A stretch of 40,446 bases of DNA. It comes from Flectobacillus sp. Its GTDB lineage: Bacteria; Bacteroidota; Bacteroidia; Cytophagales; Spirosomataceae. A model generated the notes under the pieces. That model saw nothing but the letters and a program-made list of their open reading frames with translations, made no database searches and was not told where the DNA came from. Where the stretch lies: contig JALRIJ010000001.1 of assembly GCA_023255485.1 (NCBI GenBank), positions 1 to 40,446 on the forward strand, read 5' to 3'. Within the stretch, counting starts at the first letter, position 1, and each line of letters begins with the position of its first letter. Shown here piece by piece: positions 8,105-17,609 of the stretch. The translations under genes and the position numbers were made by a program.

Positions 8105-8749
8105 TTAGCGTAAATGTCGTCTTACCTCCTTTGCCCATACCATATAACTTCTTGATTTTAAGTGAATACTATCTCTAGCGAAAGTGGGATTTAATCCTTT
8201 TTGTTTCGTCGAAAATAAAGAATTAATATCAATAAACGTGCAGTTTTTTTGCTCAGAATAGGCTTTTAATTGCTGATTTAAGGCTAAAATCGTTTGATTG
8301 AGTCTTGAATTATTAGTCGTCGTCAAGATGCTGTTAATGATAATTTGCACTTGCTTTTCCTGCAAAAGAGCGATGATTTGTTGATAGTTTTGGAAGATTC
8401 GTTGCGGAGGTATGCCCGAAAGTAGGTCGTTAATTCCACCATTGAGGATACAGATTTTAGGGGGATTGTTCAATTCTCCTCGTTGCAGATTCCAAAGAAG
8501 GTGTTGGGTAATTGCACCGCCAAAGGCATGGTTGCTAAGGTCATTGCGGTGGAGTAGGAGTGACCAATTTTCTTGAGCAAGCATGGAGTCGCCAAGTACT
8601 AAAATGGTCGTGTTTTCAGAAGGGAAGAAACGCTCGTATATTCGGTTACGAAAAGAATAGACGAGCGTTCCGCCTAATAATAGTAAGAGGATGTTTAGAC
8701 CTACAGAAAGACCTAACATCCAATGAGTTTTTGAGGAAAACTTACGCAT
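8105..8749 (-). CDS. Membrane-anchored SGNH/GDSL-family hydrolase
   Basis: This 214-residue protein has one N-terminal membrane helix (about 11-31) and then an SGNH hydrolase domain facing the periplasm. All four blocks are visible: GDSM with catalytic Ser55, Gly78 in AFGG, Asn107 in GGIND, and the Asp193/His196 pair in DSIH. The family hydrolyses esters, often acetyl or acyl groups on lipids or glycans; the substrate is unknown. The gene begins 2 nt after the PlsC-like acyltransferase stop, so the two are surely one operon. This may point to lipid or cell-envelope acyl metabolism. Confidence 0.85.
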   Translation of the reverse strand: MRKFSSKTHWMLGLSVGLNILLLLLGGTLVYSFRNRIYERFFPSENTTILVLGDSMLAQENWSLLLHRNDLSNHAFGGAITQHLLWNLQRGELNNPPKICILNGGINDLLSGIPPQRIFQNYQQIIALLQEKQVQIIINSILTTTNNSRLNQTILALNQQLKAYSEQKNCTFIDINSLFSTKQKGLNPTFARDSIHLKSRSYMVWAKEVRRHLR

Positions 8750-8751
8750 AC

Positions 8752-9486
8752 TTATGCTTGTCCCATTTCAGAGGCAATCGCTGTTCTTGCAAGAGCAACA
8801 ACTTCTTCCGCCGTTTTTCCTTTGGGTTCAATCGGTTCTAAGCTTGTCCATGATAGAGCCTTGAAGGTACGTAGTGGGAATGGTTTGCCATTAATGTCAG
8901 AATTTCCTTGAATCGCAACGGGAACAACCAACGCACTAGGACTACGTTTAAGTAGGGTTGCAACGCCACCGATGGCAAAGTCTTTAAGTTGTCCTGTTTT
9001 TGAACGAGTTCCTTCAGGAAAAATAACAGCCGAATACTTTGTTGTTTCAATGTGTTTTGCCAAACGGGCAATTTCAGTTACGGCTTGTTTTCCATCTTTA
9101 CGGTCAATCAAGGCTGCCCCACTTTTTTGTAAGTTATACGAAATCGAAGGATAGCCTTTTGCTAGTTCAATTTTAGAGATAAAAATGGGTGTATTTTTAT
9201 GAAAAAACCAAGTTAATCCTAAAATATCAAACATACTTTGGTGATTTGCTACGAAAATAACAGGTCTATTCGTCGGAATAGTGGCTTTGCTAATAAAGCG
9301 AGGGAAAATGCCTAAAACCCACATTCCATACAACAACGCTGCATTTAAGTAATGTGAGGTAATTAATTGTGCTCTTTTTCCAAACACATTAAAAGCAATT
9401 ACTTGAGCTACATGAAATATCAGTAGCATTAGTCCAAAATAGAGGTAATAAATGGCACTAAGGATATAGTCAAGAATTATTTTCAT
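8752..9486 (-). CDS. plsC: 1-acyl-sn-glycerol-3-phosphate acyltransferase (PlsC-like)
   Basis: A 244-residue inner-membrane enzyme that should add the second acyl chain to lysophosphatidic acid to give phosphatidic acid, a core phospholipid step. It has N-terminal hydrophobic helices (about 8-32 and 48-62). The acyltransferase motifs follow in order: NHQSMFD (81-87, the HX4D catalytic pair), GAALIDR (123-129) and FPEGTRS (156-162). It is first in an operon with an SGNH hydrolase. The genome may hold several PlsC paralogues, so acylation of another lipid is possible. Confidence 0.85.
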   Translation of the reverse strand: MKIILDYILSAIYYLYFGLMLLIFHVAQVIAFNVFGKRAQLITSHYLNAALLYGMWVLGIFPRFISKATIPTNRPVIFVANHQSMFDILGLTWFFHKNTPIFISKIELAKGYPSISYNLQKSGAALIDRKDGKQAVTEIARLAKHIETTKYSAVIFPEGTRSKTGQLKDFAIGGVATLLKRSPSALVVPVAIQGNSDINGKPFPLRTFKALSWTSLEPIEPKGKTAEEVVALARTAIASEMGQA

Positions 9487-9522
9487 CCGATTGTATGTTT
9501 TATTGTCGAAGGTATCAGAAGG

Positions 9523-9567
9523 AACGCCTAAGACTGACGTTGACTGTCAGGCTATTATGATGGCGTT
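9523..9567 (-). other. Structured intergenic element upstream of plsC-like gene
   Basis: Outer arms AACGCC/GGCGTT (9523-9528 with 9562-9567) enclose an inner 8-bp near-perfect stem (9531-9538 with 9546-9553, one mismatch). There is no T-run. It lies in the gap between proS and the plsC-like gene and could be a leader structure or a chance fold. Confidence 0.3.
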
Positions 9568-9592
9568 TCATAGATAAAATGATGGTTAAATC

Positions 9593-9621
9593 AAGAAGGC
9601 CTCGTTGAACGAAGCCTTCTT
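9593..9621. terminator. Terminator-like hairpin after proS
   Basis: An 8-bp stem (AAGAAGGC at 9593-9600 with GCCTTCTT at 9614-9621) plus an inner 5-bp pairing lies just after the proS stop. The T-run is on the plus-strand side, so termination of proS itself may be partial and allow readthrough into the plsC-like gene. Confidence 0.55.
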
Positions 9622-9628
9622 TTTACTA

Positions 9629-11107
9629 TTAATATGCTCTTGCAAAAATCACACGGCGACTTGAAGGGTTTCCTGTAAGAATACATTTACCTTCTTCTTC
9701 CACAGCATCCAATGGAATACAACGGATTGTTGCTTTGGTTAATTCTTTAATTTTTTCTTCTGTTTCTGGCGAACCATCCCAGTGAGCTGAGATAAAGCCA
9801 GGTTGTTCGTCAAGCGTTTTTACGAAATCCTCCCATGTATCAATTACGTGTGTATTGGCTGCACGGAAATTGAATGCACGTTGATAAATATTTTCTTGAA
9901 TTTCGTCCAATAAGTTGCTAATCGTTTCTACAACTCCTTCCAATGGATAGGTTTGTTTTACTTTCGTATCACGACGAGCAATTTCTACCGTGCCATTTCC
10001 TAAATCTCTCGCACCGATAGCTAAACGAACAGGTACGCCTTTTAATTCGTATTCCGCAAATTTGAAACCAGGAGATTGTTTATCCGACGTATCGAATTTA
10101 ACAGAAATACCTCTTTTCTTCAATTCTTTTACGATTGGATTAATCGTTTCAGAAATCAAGGCTAGTTGCTCTGCACCTTTGAAAATCGGTACAATTACCA
10201 CTTGAATTGGTGCTAACTTTGGAGGAAGTACTAATCCTTCATCATCCGAGTGAGCCATAATTAACGCTCCCATCAAACGGGTTGAAACACCCCAAGAAGT
10301 ACCCCAAACATAATCTTGTTGGTTTTCTTTATTAGTAAATTTCACGTCAAAAGCTTTTGCAAAATTTTGACCCAAGAAGTGCGAAGTACCTGCCTGTAAT
10401 GCTTTTCCATCTTGCATCATTGCCTCAATACAGTAAGTATCATCAGCTCCTGCAAAACGTTCGTTAGCCGTTTTCTTACCACGAATTACAGGGACAGCCA
10501 TAAATTCTTCGGCAAATGTTCCGTATACATGAAGCATTTGTTCGGTTTCTTCGATGGCCTCTTCTTTGGTTGCATGAGCTGTGTGCCCTTCTTGCCATAG
10601 GAATTCGGCAGTACGAAGGAACAAACGAGTACGCATTTCCCAACGAACTACGTTAGCCCATTGGTTAATCAATAATGGAAGGTCACGGTGCGACTGAACC
10701 CAATTGCGATAGGTATTCCAGATAATGGCTTCACTAGTAGGACGAACGATTAATTCTTCCTCAAGTTTTGCATTGGGGTCAACGATTAATTTACCTTTAT
10801 GGTCAGGGTCATTTTTTAAACGATAGTGCGTTACTACAGCACATTCTTTTGCAAAGCCCTCAGCATTAGTTTCTTCTGCTTCAAACAAACTTTTAGGCAC
10901 AAAAAGAGGGAAATACGCATTTGAATGTCCTGTTTCTTTGAACATATCATCCAAAGCACGTTGCATTTTTTCCCAGATAGAATAGCCATAAGGTTTGATA
11001 ATCATACAACCTCGTACGGCTGAATTTTCGGCTAAATCTGCTCTCTTTACTAATTCATTATACCACTCTGAATAGTTTTCGCTACGTTTTGGTAGGCTCT
11101 TGCTCAT
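9629..11107 (-). CDS. proS: Prolyl-tRNA synthetase (eukaryote/archaeal-like type)
   Basis: A 492-residue cytoplasmic class II aminoacyl-tRNA synthetase that charges tRNA-Pro with proline. Visible are the motif 1 region ([15 protein letters not shown], 32-46), the substrate loop RPTSEAII (122-129), motif 2 ([14 protein letters not shown], 165-178) and motif 3 with its Arg ([20 protein letters not shown]). An anticodon-binding domain follows, then a C-terminal domain ending in the conserved Tyr (FARAY). The length and the missing editing insertion place it in the short ProRS class typical of Bacteroidota. It starts at ATG ([16 protein letters not shown]) with its own promoter 38-69 nt upstream. 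Confidence 0.97.
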   Translation of the reverse strand: MSKSLPKRSENYSEWYNELVKRADLAENSAVRGCMIIKPYGYSIWEKMQRALDDMFKETGHSNAYFPLFVPKSLFEAEETNAEGFAKECAVVTHYRLKNDPDHKGKLIVDPNAKLEEELIVRPTSEAIIWNTYRNWVQSHRDLPLLINQWANVVRWEMRTRLFLRTAEFLWQEGHTAHATKEEAIEETEQMLHVYGTFAEEFMAVPVIRGKKTANERFAGADDTYCIEAMMQDGKALQAGTSHFLGQNFAKAFDVKFTNKENQQDYVWGTSWGVSTRLMGALIMAHSDDEGLVLPPKLAPIQVVIVPIFKGAEQLALISETINPIVKELKKRGISVKFDTSDKQSPGFKFAEYELKGVPVRLAIGARDLGNGTVEIARRDTKVKQTYPLEGVVETISNLLDEIQENIYQRAFNFRAANTHVIDTWEDFVKTLDEQPGFISAHWDGSPETEEKIKELTKATIRCIPLDAVEEEGKCILTGNPSSRRVIFARAY

Positions 11108-11144
11108 ATCTTGATTTTATTATTTCCGTATGCCTTGTAAACTC

Positions 11145-11176
11145 CAAAATTACGCTCGTTTTGACACAAATACAAA
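11145..11176 (-). promoter_or_regulatory. proS promoter (TTTG-20 nt-TAATTTTG)
   Basis: On the minus strand a -33 box TTTG (11173-11176) is separated by exactly 20 nt from a -7 box TAATTTTG (11145-11152). This is a full match to the Bacteroidota promoter layout. It would give a leader of roughly 30 nt before the proS ATG. Confidence 0.65.
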
Positions 11177-11424
11177 ACAAATTTTAGAAGTAGTCGCTAT
11201 TTACTTAGTTCTGAAAATAGGGGGATTTCTTCAGAAGGGTGTCTTAGCGATATATGAGGATAAATGAATAATTAGAAAAATGTGGGAACAAACTTCCAAT
11301 ACTCGCTGGTGTTCTGGGGTGTTAGCCGATAGAATGTTACACACATTATGTAGCGTTTATAACATTTGTTGCACTTTTTTCGTTAATAATATGTTAATTC
11401 AAATAGGTTATCGTTTATTTTATT

Positions 11425-11432
11425 TAAGTTTG
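11425..11432 (+). promoter_or_regulatory. Candidate -7 element TAAGTTTG
   Basis: This is an exact TAnnTTTG match reading toward the low-complexity lipoprotein gene. No good -33 box is seen. It implies a long leader of about 170 nt. Confidence 0.35.
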
Positions 11433-11606
11433 TTTTGTACTTCTAAGTAGCTCTGTTATCGGCTCTTTTGCTCAGAAAATCCGTGTACCTAGATGGTTTT
11501 TGACGGTTCAGCAGTGTCATAGTTAGTATCAAATAGGCAAATGAAAAAAGCTCTAAAGCCTACGAGCTAGTTAATGCTTAATAAATCACCTTTAATTTCA
11601 ACAAAC

Positions 11607-12680
11607 ATGAACGTCCAACAATCAATCAAACTTTTTTCGGCTGCGTTGCTGATGGGTATTGTTTGGGGATGCAGCCCTTCGGCACAAGTTGCTAAGAAAA
11701 CGTCAACGAGTGAAGTTTATGACGATTTATACGCATCTGCTGATGAAATACGTTCGGCGAATTTAGCAGAACGTCCTGTGATTCAATATGATAACGGTTA
11801 CCAAAATGGTAATTCAGATTATTATTCAAATCAGTCTCAGCAAAATACGGCCACTGATGAATATTATTCACAGAATTGGGTTAACTCTCGTCAAGCATAT
11901 CAAAATAACTATTCATCTAATTATGCGTCCAGCTATTATAGCCCTTACAGTAGTGTTAATACATGGTATAACAATCCTGGTATAACCTTTGGATATGGTT
12001 ATTCTCCTTGGGGAGGTTATAGTGCTTATAATAGTTATGGTTATTATGATCCATTTGCATGGGGTGGTAGTCGTTGGTCTTACGGCAGTGGTTTCAATTT
12101 GGGTTGGAATAATTATGGATACAGCTCATTCTATAGTCCTTGGGGGTATAGTGCGTATTCATATAACCCATGGGGATATTCGAATTATTATGATCCTTGG
12201 GGACGCTATTCGTCTTATTATGGCTATGGCAATACGTATGTGTACAATAACTATTCTAGTGCAGTAACAGGAGCGAATAAGCGTTATAGTTGGTCAAATG
12301 TAGATGCAAATAGAAGCTACCGTTCACAATCTACCTATAACGGAGATTACAATTCAGCGAGCCGTCCTTCAAGAGGAACAACAACAGGAAGTCGTCAGGG
12401 TGCTAGCTCATCTCAAAATTCGAATAACAATACTTATTACAGTCGTCCACAGCGAGATGGAAGTAGTTCGTATAGCAGACCTGCTACAACAACGACTTCG
12501 AGCAATAGCAACTCGAATAACAATGCTTGGGACTGGTCAAGAGGAGGAAACTCTTCTAGTTCATCTCAAGGTCGTTCTACTTCGTCTTACAGCAGTGGTT
12601 CATCTGGTGGTAGCTCAAGTGGTTCATCAGGTGGCGGAAGTAGTGGTGGCGACGGTGGACGCTCAAGAGGCTCACGTTAG
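11607..12680 (+). CDS. Tyr/Ser/Gly/Asn-rich low-complexity lipoprotein
   Basis: I start it at the ATG at 11607 (MNVQQSIKLF), giving a signal peptide ending VWGC with lipidated Cys22; the first 11 codons of the longer frame add nothing. After a short charged region, about residues 60-210 are dominated by Tyr, Ser, Asn, Gly and Trp, with loose repeats such as YSPWGGY, YNPWGYSNYYDPWG and SYYGYGN. The rest is Ser/Asn/Gly-rich and ends in Gly-Ser runs and Arg. There is no enzyme motif. The composition resembles prion-like or adhesive disordered proteins, so a surface or periplasmic sticky role is plausible but unproven. A terminator and a FadL-type porin follow. Confidence 0.75.
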   Translation: MNVQQSIKLFSAALLMGIVWGCSPSAQVAKKTSTSEVYDDLYASADEIRSANLAERPVIQYDNGYQNGNSDYYSNQSQQNTATDEYYSQNWVNSRQAYQNNYSSNYASSYYSPYSSVNTWYNNPGITFGYGYSPWGGYSAYNSYGYYDPFAWGGSRWSYGSGFNLGWNNYGYSSFYSPWGYSAYSYNPWGYSNYYDPWGRYSSYYGYGNTYVYNNYSSAVTGANKRYSWSNVDANRSYRSQSTYNGDYNSASRPSRGTTTGSRQGASSSQNSNNNTYYSRPQRDGSSSYSRPATTTTSSNSNSNNNAWDWSRGGNSSSSSQGRSTSSYSSGSSGGSSSGSSGGGSSGGDGGRSRGSR

Positions 12681-12701
12681 TACCATTAACAGAATATTAA
12701 C

Positions 12702-12735
12702 ACGAAAAACCTCGCTATTAGTGGGGTTTTTTCGT
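12702..12735 (+). terminator. Intrinsic terminator after low-complexity lipoprotein gene
   Basis: A stem pairs ACGAAAAACCTC (12702-12713) with GGGGTTTTTTCGT (12723-12735), with one bulged T and one G-U pair, and contains a T-run. A second 6-bp hairpin (12734-12739 with 12749-12754) overlaps its end. Confidence 0.75.
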
Positions 12736-12776
12736 CTAACGATTGTCATTAGACAAAATCTTTAATATTGATTCTT

Positions 12777-14432
12777 ATGAAACTTAATCGCTTTTTATGT
12801 TTGTCACTCCTGTTCTTTGGCGTATCACAGGTACAAGCACAAGACAACGGATATGAGTCTCTTGCAAAAATGTTTGCTCAGACTGGGCCAACAGGGTCGG
12901 CTCGATTTATCGGAATAGGAGGACAGTATTCCTCTCTAGGCGGTGATGTTTCGTCTATTTCGGGTAATCCCGCAGGTTTAGGTTTTTATACCCGTTCCGA
13001 ATTTAGCTTTAGTCCAGGGGTATCGTTAGGAGCTACCTCTTCTACATTTGGAGGAGGAAGTGCAACGACTTCTAGCGTTAGTAATTTTAATTTAGCAAAT
13101 TTGAGCATTGTGTTTGCAGGAAATGAACCACAATACAAAGGAGCATGGCGTGGTAGTTTTGGAATAGGTTATACCCGAAATAGTTCGTTAGGGAATAGCG
13201 TTGCCTTTAGTGGTAACTCAGGTAGCTCAATTACGGATTCCTTTGCAGAGCGGGCAACATCGGAGCAGATTTCGCCCGATGACCTACAAGATGGCTTATT
13301 CATTGATGCTCCTAACTATTATTACTCTTCGGATGCTTACTATTGGTCTTTTTTACTTCAACCAAGAATTGGCACATCGCCTTTGCAGTTTGATGGAGTA
13401 GAAGCAACCAAATTAGCTCCTACACAAAACTATTTATTCTCTTCAACTGGAAGAACGAGTCAATGGACGTTATCTTATGGGGGAACAGCCAATGAAAAAC
13501 TGTATTTAGGTTTCTCTTTAGGCATTCCTTCTTTTAGTTACGAAACAAAAAGTACGCTGAAGGAGAATGTCACCAATTACGATGCAATTTCTTCGGTAGA
13601 GTATTCTAAAATTTTGAGTACCTCTGGTTCGGGGTTAAACTTGACAGGAGGGTTCGTCTATCGTCCCAATGAAACCATTCGTTTTGGCGGTTCAATTACG
13701 ACACCAACGTGGTACAGTGTAGATGGTACTTACTCTTCTTCCGTATTAACTACCATTGACGCTTCTAAAATAGGAGGTATTCCCTTGAGCAACTATTTTG
13801 CTACAACACAAACCAATATTTTGAGTAAGCTTTCGAACTTAGGGTATGGTATTGTGCAGAAAAATGGAGCCTATTATGCTACGAAAGCCCCTCGAGTAAA
13901 TATTGCAGAGAACGTTGAAAATTACAATATGACGAACCCTTTTAAAGCTAATTTAGGAGCGTCTATCTTTTTTGGTAAAAAAGGGTTTATTTCAGCCGAT
14001 GCCGAATATGTAAATTATAGAGGTATTCGCTTTTATACAGATATGGATGACCAAGGGTTAATTTCAAATCTAAAAGGAGCAGAAGCAGAGGTGAAAAGTA
14101 TTTACCAGAATGTTTGGAATTTGAAACTTGGGGGCGAGTTTAGAGCTACTCAACATGTATCATTGAGAGCGGGTTATGGTTATTATGGTAGCCCTTATAA
14201 CGAAACAAAAATTTTCTCAGGCTCTTCTAAACCTAACGTAAATTTAGGTACTCAGAGTCTTTCGGCTGGTATTGGCTACAAAAACAATAGCTTTCACTTA
14301 GATTTGGGCTTCGTGCATAGTACAACTGACCAGATTTATACTCCCTATTTCTTAAATGATAATAGCCAAGCTTCGGCAATTATTAAAAAGACACAAGATA
14401 ATATCGTGGCGAGTGTAGGTATTTATTTCTGA
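12777..14432 (+). CDS. FadL/OMPP1/TodX-family outer-membrane transport protein
   Basis: A 551-residue outer-membrane beta-barrel that should let hydrophobic molecules pass the outer membrane. The ATG at 12777 (MKLNRFLCLSLLFFG) gives a clean signal peptide cut after VQA; the TTG nine bases earlier is unlikely. The mature N-terminus has the family signature: ARFIGIGGQYSSLGGDVSSI, then NPAGLGFY. The barrel has alternating strands and ends in an aromatic residue (VGIYF). It follows the low-complexity lipoprotein gene, but a terminator separates them. The substrate is unknown; the family includes fatty-acid and aromatic transporters, and old annotations call members hemin receptors. Confidence 0.85.
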   Translation: MKLNRFLCLSLLFFGVSQVQAQDNGYESLAKMFAQTGPTGSARFIGIGGQYSSLGGDVSSISGNPAGLGFYTRSEFSFSPGVSLGATSSTFGGGSATTSSVSNFNLANLSIVFAGNEPQYKGAWRGSFGIGYTRNSSLGNSVAFSGNSGSSITDSFAERATSEQISPDDLQDGLFIDAPNYYYSSDAYYWSFLLQPRIGTSPLQFDGVEATKLAPTQNYLFSSTGRTSQWTLSYGGTANEKLYLGFSLGIPSFSYETKSTLKENVTNYDAISSVEYSKILSTSGSGLNLTGGFVYRPNETIRFGGSITTPTWYSVDGTYSSSVLTTIDASKIGGIPLSNYFATTQTNILSKLSNLGYGIVQKNGAYYATKAPRVNIAENVENYNMTNPFKANLGASIFFGKKGFISADAEYVNYRGIRFYTDMDDQGLISNLKGAEAEVKSIYQNVWNLKLGGEFRATQHVSLRAGYGYYGSPYNETKIFSGSSKPNVNLGTQSLSAGIGYKNNSFHLDLGFVHSTTDQIYTPYFLNDNSQASAIIKKTQDNIVASVGIYF

Positions 14433-14453
14433 TATAAAATGCTTTGTCATAAC

Positions 14454-14492
14454 AAAAAGAGGGTCTTCATATTATACGAAGACCCTCTTTTT
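14454..14492. terminator. Strong bidirectional intrinsic terminator
   Basis: A perfect 15-bp stem (14454-14468 with 14478-14492) carries GAGGGTCTTC/GAAGACCCTC flanked by A- and T-runs. It lies between the convergent porin and pheA genes. Confidence 0.9.
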
Positions 14493-14509
14493 TGTAAATA
14501 TAGTAGTGC

Positions 14510-15586
14510 TTAAAGCATCTTGACATAACTTCCTAGCCACTTGACTTCTGACTTGTGTTTTTCCATTACAACCTGAATATTTTCATCCAAGAAATAACCT
14601 TCAAACTCCATTAAGAACCAGAAGTTGAAGCTATCTCCTTCTTTTACAGGACGACTTTCAATTTTGATTAAATTAATGTTTTGACTTTCAAACTCTTGCA
14701 AGAAACGAACGAGTGTTCCTGGTTTGCCATCATCTGGTAATTTTGCGATAATGGTTGTTTTATCATTCCCACTACGTTGGTTAACAAAGTCTTTGGCAAT
14801 GATAAAAAAGCGAGTTCTATTTTGAGAAGAATCTTGAATGTTATCAAACAAGATAGGTACATCAAATAGTTTGGCTGCAATATGCGAGCAGATGGCAGCA
14901 GTACTAGCATCGGCACTAGCTAATTTTGCTGCTTTTGAAGTAGAGTCCACTTCGGTAAAGAAATCTTCTGATTTTCCTCCAAAGTATTCATCAATGAACT
15001 TCTCACACTGACCAAAAGCGATGTCCTTTGAGTAAATCGTTTTAATATCAGAAAGCTTATCTGCTTTTGTTGCAAAGGTGAAATGCACAGGGATTACGAT
15101 TTCCGCTACGATTTTTAAATCGGTTTCATTCAATAAGTCAATCGTCTCTTTGACAATCCCTTCTAAGTTGTTTTCGATAGGAACAATTCCAAATCGAGCT
15201 CTACGAGTGTCCACACTTTCAAATACAGAACGGATATTAGGAAGAGCTAGATAGTCGCTCATGGCTCCAAATCTACTTTCCGCAGCTTGGTGTGTAAAGC
15301 TACCTTCTGGCCCTAAATAAGCGATACGCTCGGGTAATTCTAAGTTTCTAGAAACAGCAAAAATTTCTAAAAAAATAGCCTCAATCGCCGCACGATTCAA
15401 CAAGCCCTCATTATTAGCAGAAAGTCTGTCGATGATTTGTTTTTCTCTTTCGGGACGATAAATAACCGTTTGAGTAGTTTTTTTAAATTCCCCAACCTGC
15501 TTCACTACTTCCATTCGCTTGTTTAGTGTCTCAAGCAATTGGTCATCAAGTGAGTCAATTTGTTGTCTAAGCTCTTCTAATGTCAT
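14510..15586 (-). CDS. pheA: Bifunctional chorismate mutase / prephenate dehydratase
   Basis: A 358-residue cytoplasmic enzyme of phenylalanine synthesis: chorismate to prephenate, then prephenate to phenylpyruvate. I start at the ATG at 15586 (MTLEELRQQIDSLD), the usual N-terminus of AroQ chorismate mutase; an upstream extension is hydrophobic and atypical. Residues 1-80 are the AroQ domain (LRQQIDSLDDQLLETLNKR). About 86-270 is prephenate dehydratase (YLGPEGSFTHQAA at 90-102, catalytic TRF at 258-260). About 277-358 is the ACT domain with the Phe-binding ESRP (310-313), so feedback inhibition by phenylalanine is expected. The parE gene lies upstream on the same strand, 148 nt away. Confidence 0.95.
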   Translation of the reverse strand: MTLEELRQQIDSLDDQLLETLNKRMEVVKQVGEFKKTTQTVIYRPEREKQIIDRLSANNEGLLNRAAIEAIFLEIFAVSRNLELPERIAYLGPEGSFTHQAAESRFGAMSDYLALPNIRSVFESVDTRRARFGIVPIENNLEGIVKETIDLLNETDLKIVAEIVIPVHFTFATKADKLSDIKTIYSKDIAFGQCEKFIDEYFGGKSEDFFTEVDSTSKAAKLASADASTAAICSHIAAKLFDVPILFDNIQDSSQNRTRFFIIAKDFVNQRSGNDKTTIIAKLPDDGKPGTLVRFLQEFESQNINLIKIESRPVKEGDSFNFWFLMEFEGYFLDENIQVVMEKHKSEVKWLGSYVKML

Positions 15587-15734
15587 GGGTAAAAAAGAGG
15601 GTGTGTAAAAGTATAGAGTTAAAAGTAAGTAATAATGCAAAACTATTGCTTTACATATCTGTTAAGATTTTTTAGCAGAGCGACGATTACTACTCATAAA
15701 CTGTTAACTTTTCACACAACCCAGGGTTTGAATG

Positions 15735-17609
15735 TTATGCTGCAAATTCAGCAGGGTCTTTTTCAATAATTAGATTTTCAATAATGAATTTTTGACGGTC
15801 TGGGGTATTTTTGCCCATGTAATAATTCAAAATCTTCGGAATGGTTGTATCTTTTTCAAGAATAACAGGTTCAAGACGAATATTGTCGCCAATAAACTTG
15901 CCGAACTCTTCTGGAGAAATTTCTCCTAATCCCTTAAAGCGAGTAATTTCAGGTTTTGGACCCAAATCCTTAATTGCTTTTTGACGTTCTTCATCCGAAT
16001 AGCAATAACGAGTTTCTTTCTTATTTCTGACACGGAAAAGAGGTGTTTCGAGGATATATAGATGTCCATTTCTCACCAAATCAGGGAAAAATTGTAAGAA
16101 AAAGGTCATCATCAATAAACGAATGTGCATTCCATCGACATCGGCATCCGTAGAGATAATGATTTTTTCGTATCGTAATCCGTCTAACCCATCTTCAATA
16201 TTTAAAGCGTGTTGAAGTAGGTTGAACTCTTCATTTTCATAAACAATTTTCTTGGTCAAGCCAAAACAGTTGAGGGGTTTTCCCCGTAAACTAAATACTG
16301 CTTGAGTTTGAACATTACGAGATTTAGTAATCGAACCACTAGCAGAATCCCCTTCAGTAATAAACAACATAGAGCTGTAACGGTCGTCTGATTTTTCATC
16401 TGTACGATGGATACGGCAATCTCTTAGTTTCTTATTGTGAAGGTTGGCTTTTTTAGCACGGTCATTTGCTAGTTTCTTGATACCTGCAATATCCTTTCGT
16501 TCTCTTTCAGATTGCTCGATACGCTTTTTAATAGCTTCGGCAACTACGGGATTCTTGTGCAAGAAATTGTCTAGCTCCGTTTTAATGAAGTCCCCAATAA
16601 AGCTTCTTACGGTTTGCGAAGAGCTGTCTGGAGACATGGTATTTGAGCCCAATTTAGTTTTTGTTTGTGATTCAAAAACAGGCTCTTGAACTCTAATTGC
16701 AACCGCAGCGACAATACTTGAGCGTACATCTTCGGGAGCATAATCTTTCTTGTAAAAATCACGTACTGTACGAACTAGTGCTTCTCTGAAGGCTTGTAAG
16801 TGAGTTCCTCCTTGGGTCGTATTTTGGCCATTTACAAAAGAATAATACTCTTCTCCATATTGATTACCATGAGTCATGGCAATTTCAATATCATTTCCTC
16901 TTAAATGGATAATTGGATAACGATTTTCTTCTTCGTTCGTTTTTTTACTCAGTAAATCATGTAATCCTTTCTGAGAAAAATACTTTTGTCCGTTGAAATT
17001 AATAGACAAACCCGCATTTAGATAGGCATAATTCCAGAATAAATTATCTAAATATTGTGGGATAAAATGATAGTTTTTAAAAATGGTATTGTCTGGTTCA
17101 AAGGCAATATGCGTTCCATTTTTAGCATTCGTACTTTCACCATCTACGGATTCGGCAGTAAGTTCCCCTTGTTTAAACTCTGCCCATTTTGTTTTTCCAT
17201 CACGGAATGACTGTACTTTAAAATAATTAGACAGGGCATTCGTCGCCTTCGTACCAACTCCGTTCAAACCAACGGACTTTTGGAATGCTCCAGAGTCGTA
17301 TTTACCCCCTGTATTAATTTTAGAAACACAGTCGATGACTTTACCAAGAGGGATTCCTCTACCATAATCACGAACTTCGACACGGTGATCTGAGATTTTA
17401 ATATCAATAGCTTTTCCATGCCCCATCATGTGTTCATCGATGGAGTTGTCCATGATTTCCTTTACTAAAACATAAATTCCATCATCCGCAGAAGAACCGT
17501 CGCCGAGTTTACCAATATACATCCCTGGACGCAGACGAATATGTTCTTTCCAGTCGAGCGAGCGAATATTGTCTTCTGTGTATTGAACATTGTTTGGAGT
17601 TTCCGACAT
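15735..17609 (-). CDS. parE: DNA topoisomerase IV subunit B
   Basis: This 624-residue protein is the ATPase subunit of the type II topoisomerase that separates daughter chromosomes. GHKL ATPase motifs are [16 protein letters not shown] and [14 protein letters not shown]; the QTK switch lysine lies in SQTKTKLG. The TOPRIM domain has EGDSASG and DADVDG, and the C-terminus has [13 protein letters not shown]. The length matches Bacteroidota ParE better than GyrB: there is no large insertion and it lacks the GyrB-type ending. The usual partner parC is not next to it here; pheA follows instead. The divergent polysaccharide locus begins 333 nt away. Confidence 0.92.
   Translation of the reverse strand: MSETPNNVQYTEDNIRSLDWKEHIRLRPGMYIGKLGDGSSADDGIYVLVKEIMDNSIDEHMMGHGKAIDIKISDHRVEVRDYGRGIPLGKVIDCVSKINTGGKYDSGAFQKSVGLNGVGTKATNALSNYFKVQSFRDGKTKWAEFKQGELTAESVDGESTNAKNGTHIAFEPDNTIFKNYHFIPQYLDNLFWNYAYLNAGLSINFNGQKYFSQKGLHDLLSKKTNEEENRYPIIHLRGNDIEIAMTHGNQYGEEYYSFVNGQNTTQGGTHLQAFREALVRTVRDFYKKDYAPEDVRSSIVAAVAIRVQEPVFESQTKTKLGSNTMSPDSSSQTVRSFIGDFIKTELDNFLHKNPVVAEAIKKRIEQSERERKDIAGIKKLANDRAKKANLHNKKLRDCRIHRTDEKSDDRYSSMLFITEGDSASGSITKSRNVQTQAVFSLRGKPLNCFGLTKKIVYENEEFNLLQHALNIEDGLDGLRYEKIIISTDADVDGMHIRLLMMTFFLQFFPDLVRNGHLYILETPLFRVRNKKETRYCYSDEERQKAIKDLGPKPEITRFKGLGEISPEEFGKFIGDNIRLEPVILEKDTTIPKILNYYMGKNTPDRQKFIIENLIIEKDPAEFAA

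Larger units (their letters stand above)
11108..11606. other. Divergent regulatory interval between proS and lipoprotein gene
   Basis: Apart from the proS promoter (11145-11176) and a -7 element for the rightward gene (11425-11432), this 499-nt A/T-rich interval shows no open frame with coding character and no RNA gene that I recognise. Confidence 0.5.

Noticed and set aside
8560-8841. 93-codon plus-strand frame across the SGNH/PlsC junction
   Set aside because: It lies antisense to two well-supported genes and has no protein-like features.
11989-12267. 92-codon frame inside the same lipoprotein gene
   Set aside because: It is also a shadow of Tyr/Trp/Gly repeat codons, producing a hydrophobic sequence with no coding signature.
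12304-12765. 153-codon frame overlapping the low-complexity lipoprotein gene
   Set aside because: It is an alternative frame of Ser/Gly/Thr repeat DNA, gives a Val/Ile/Arg-rich product without known features and runs through the terminator.
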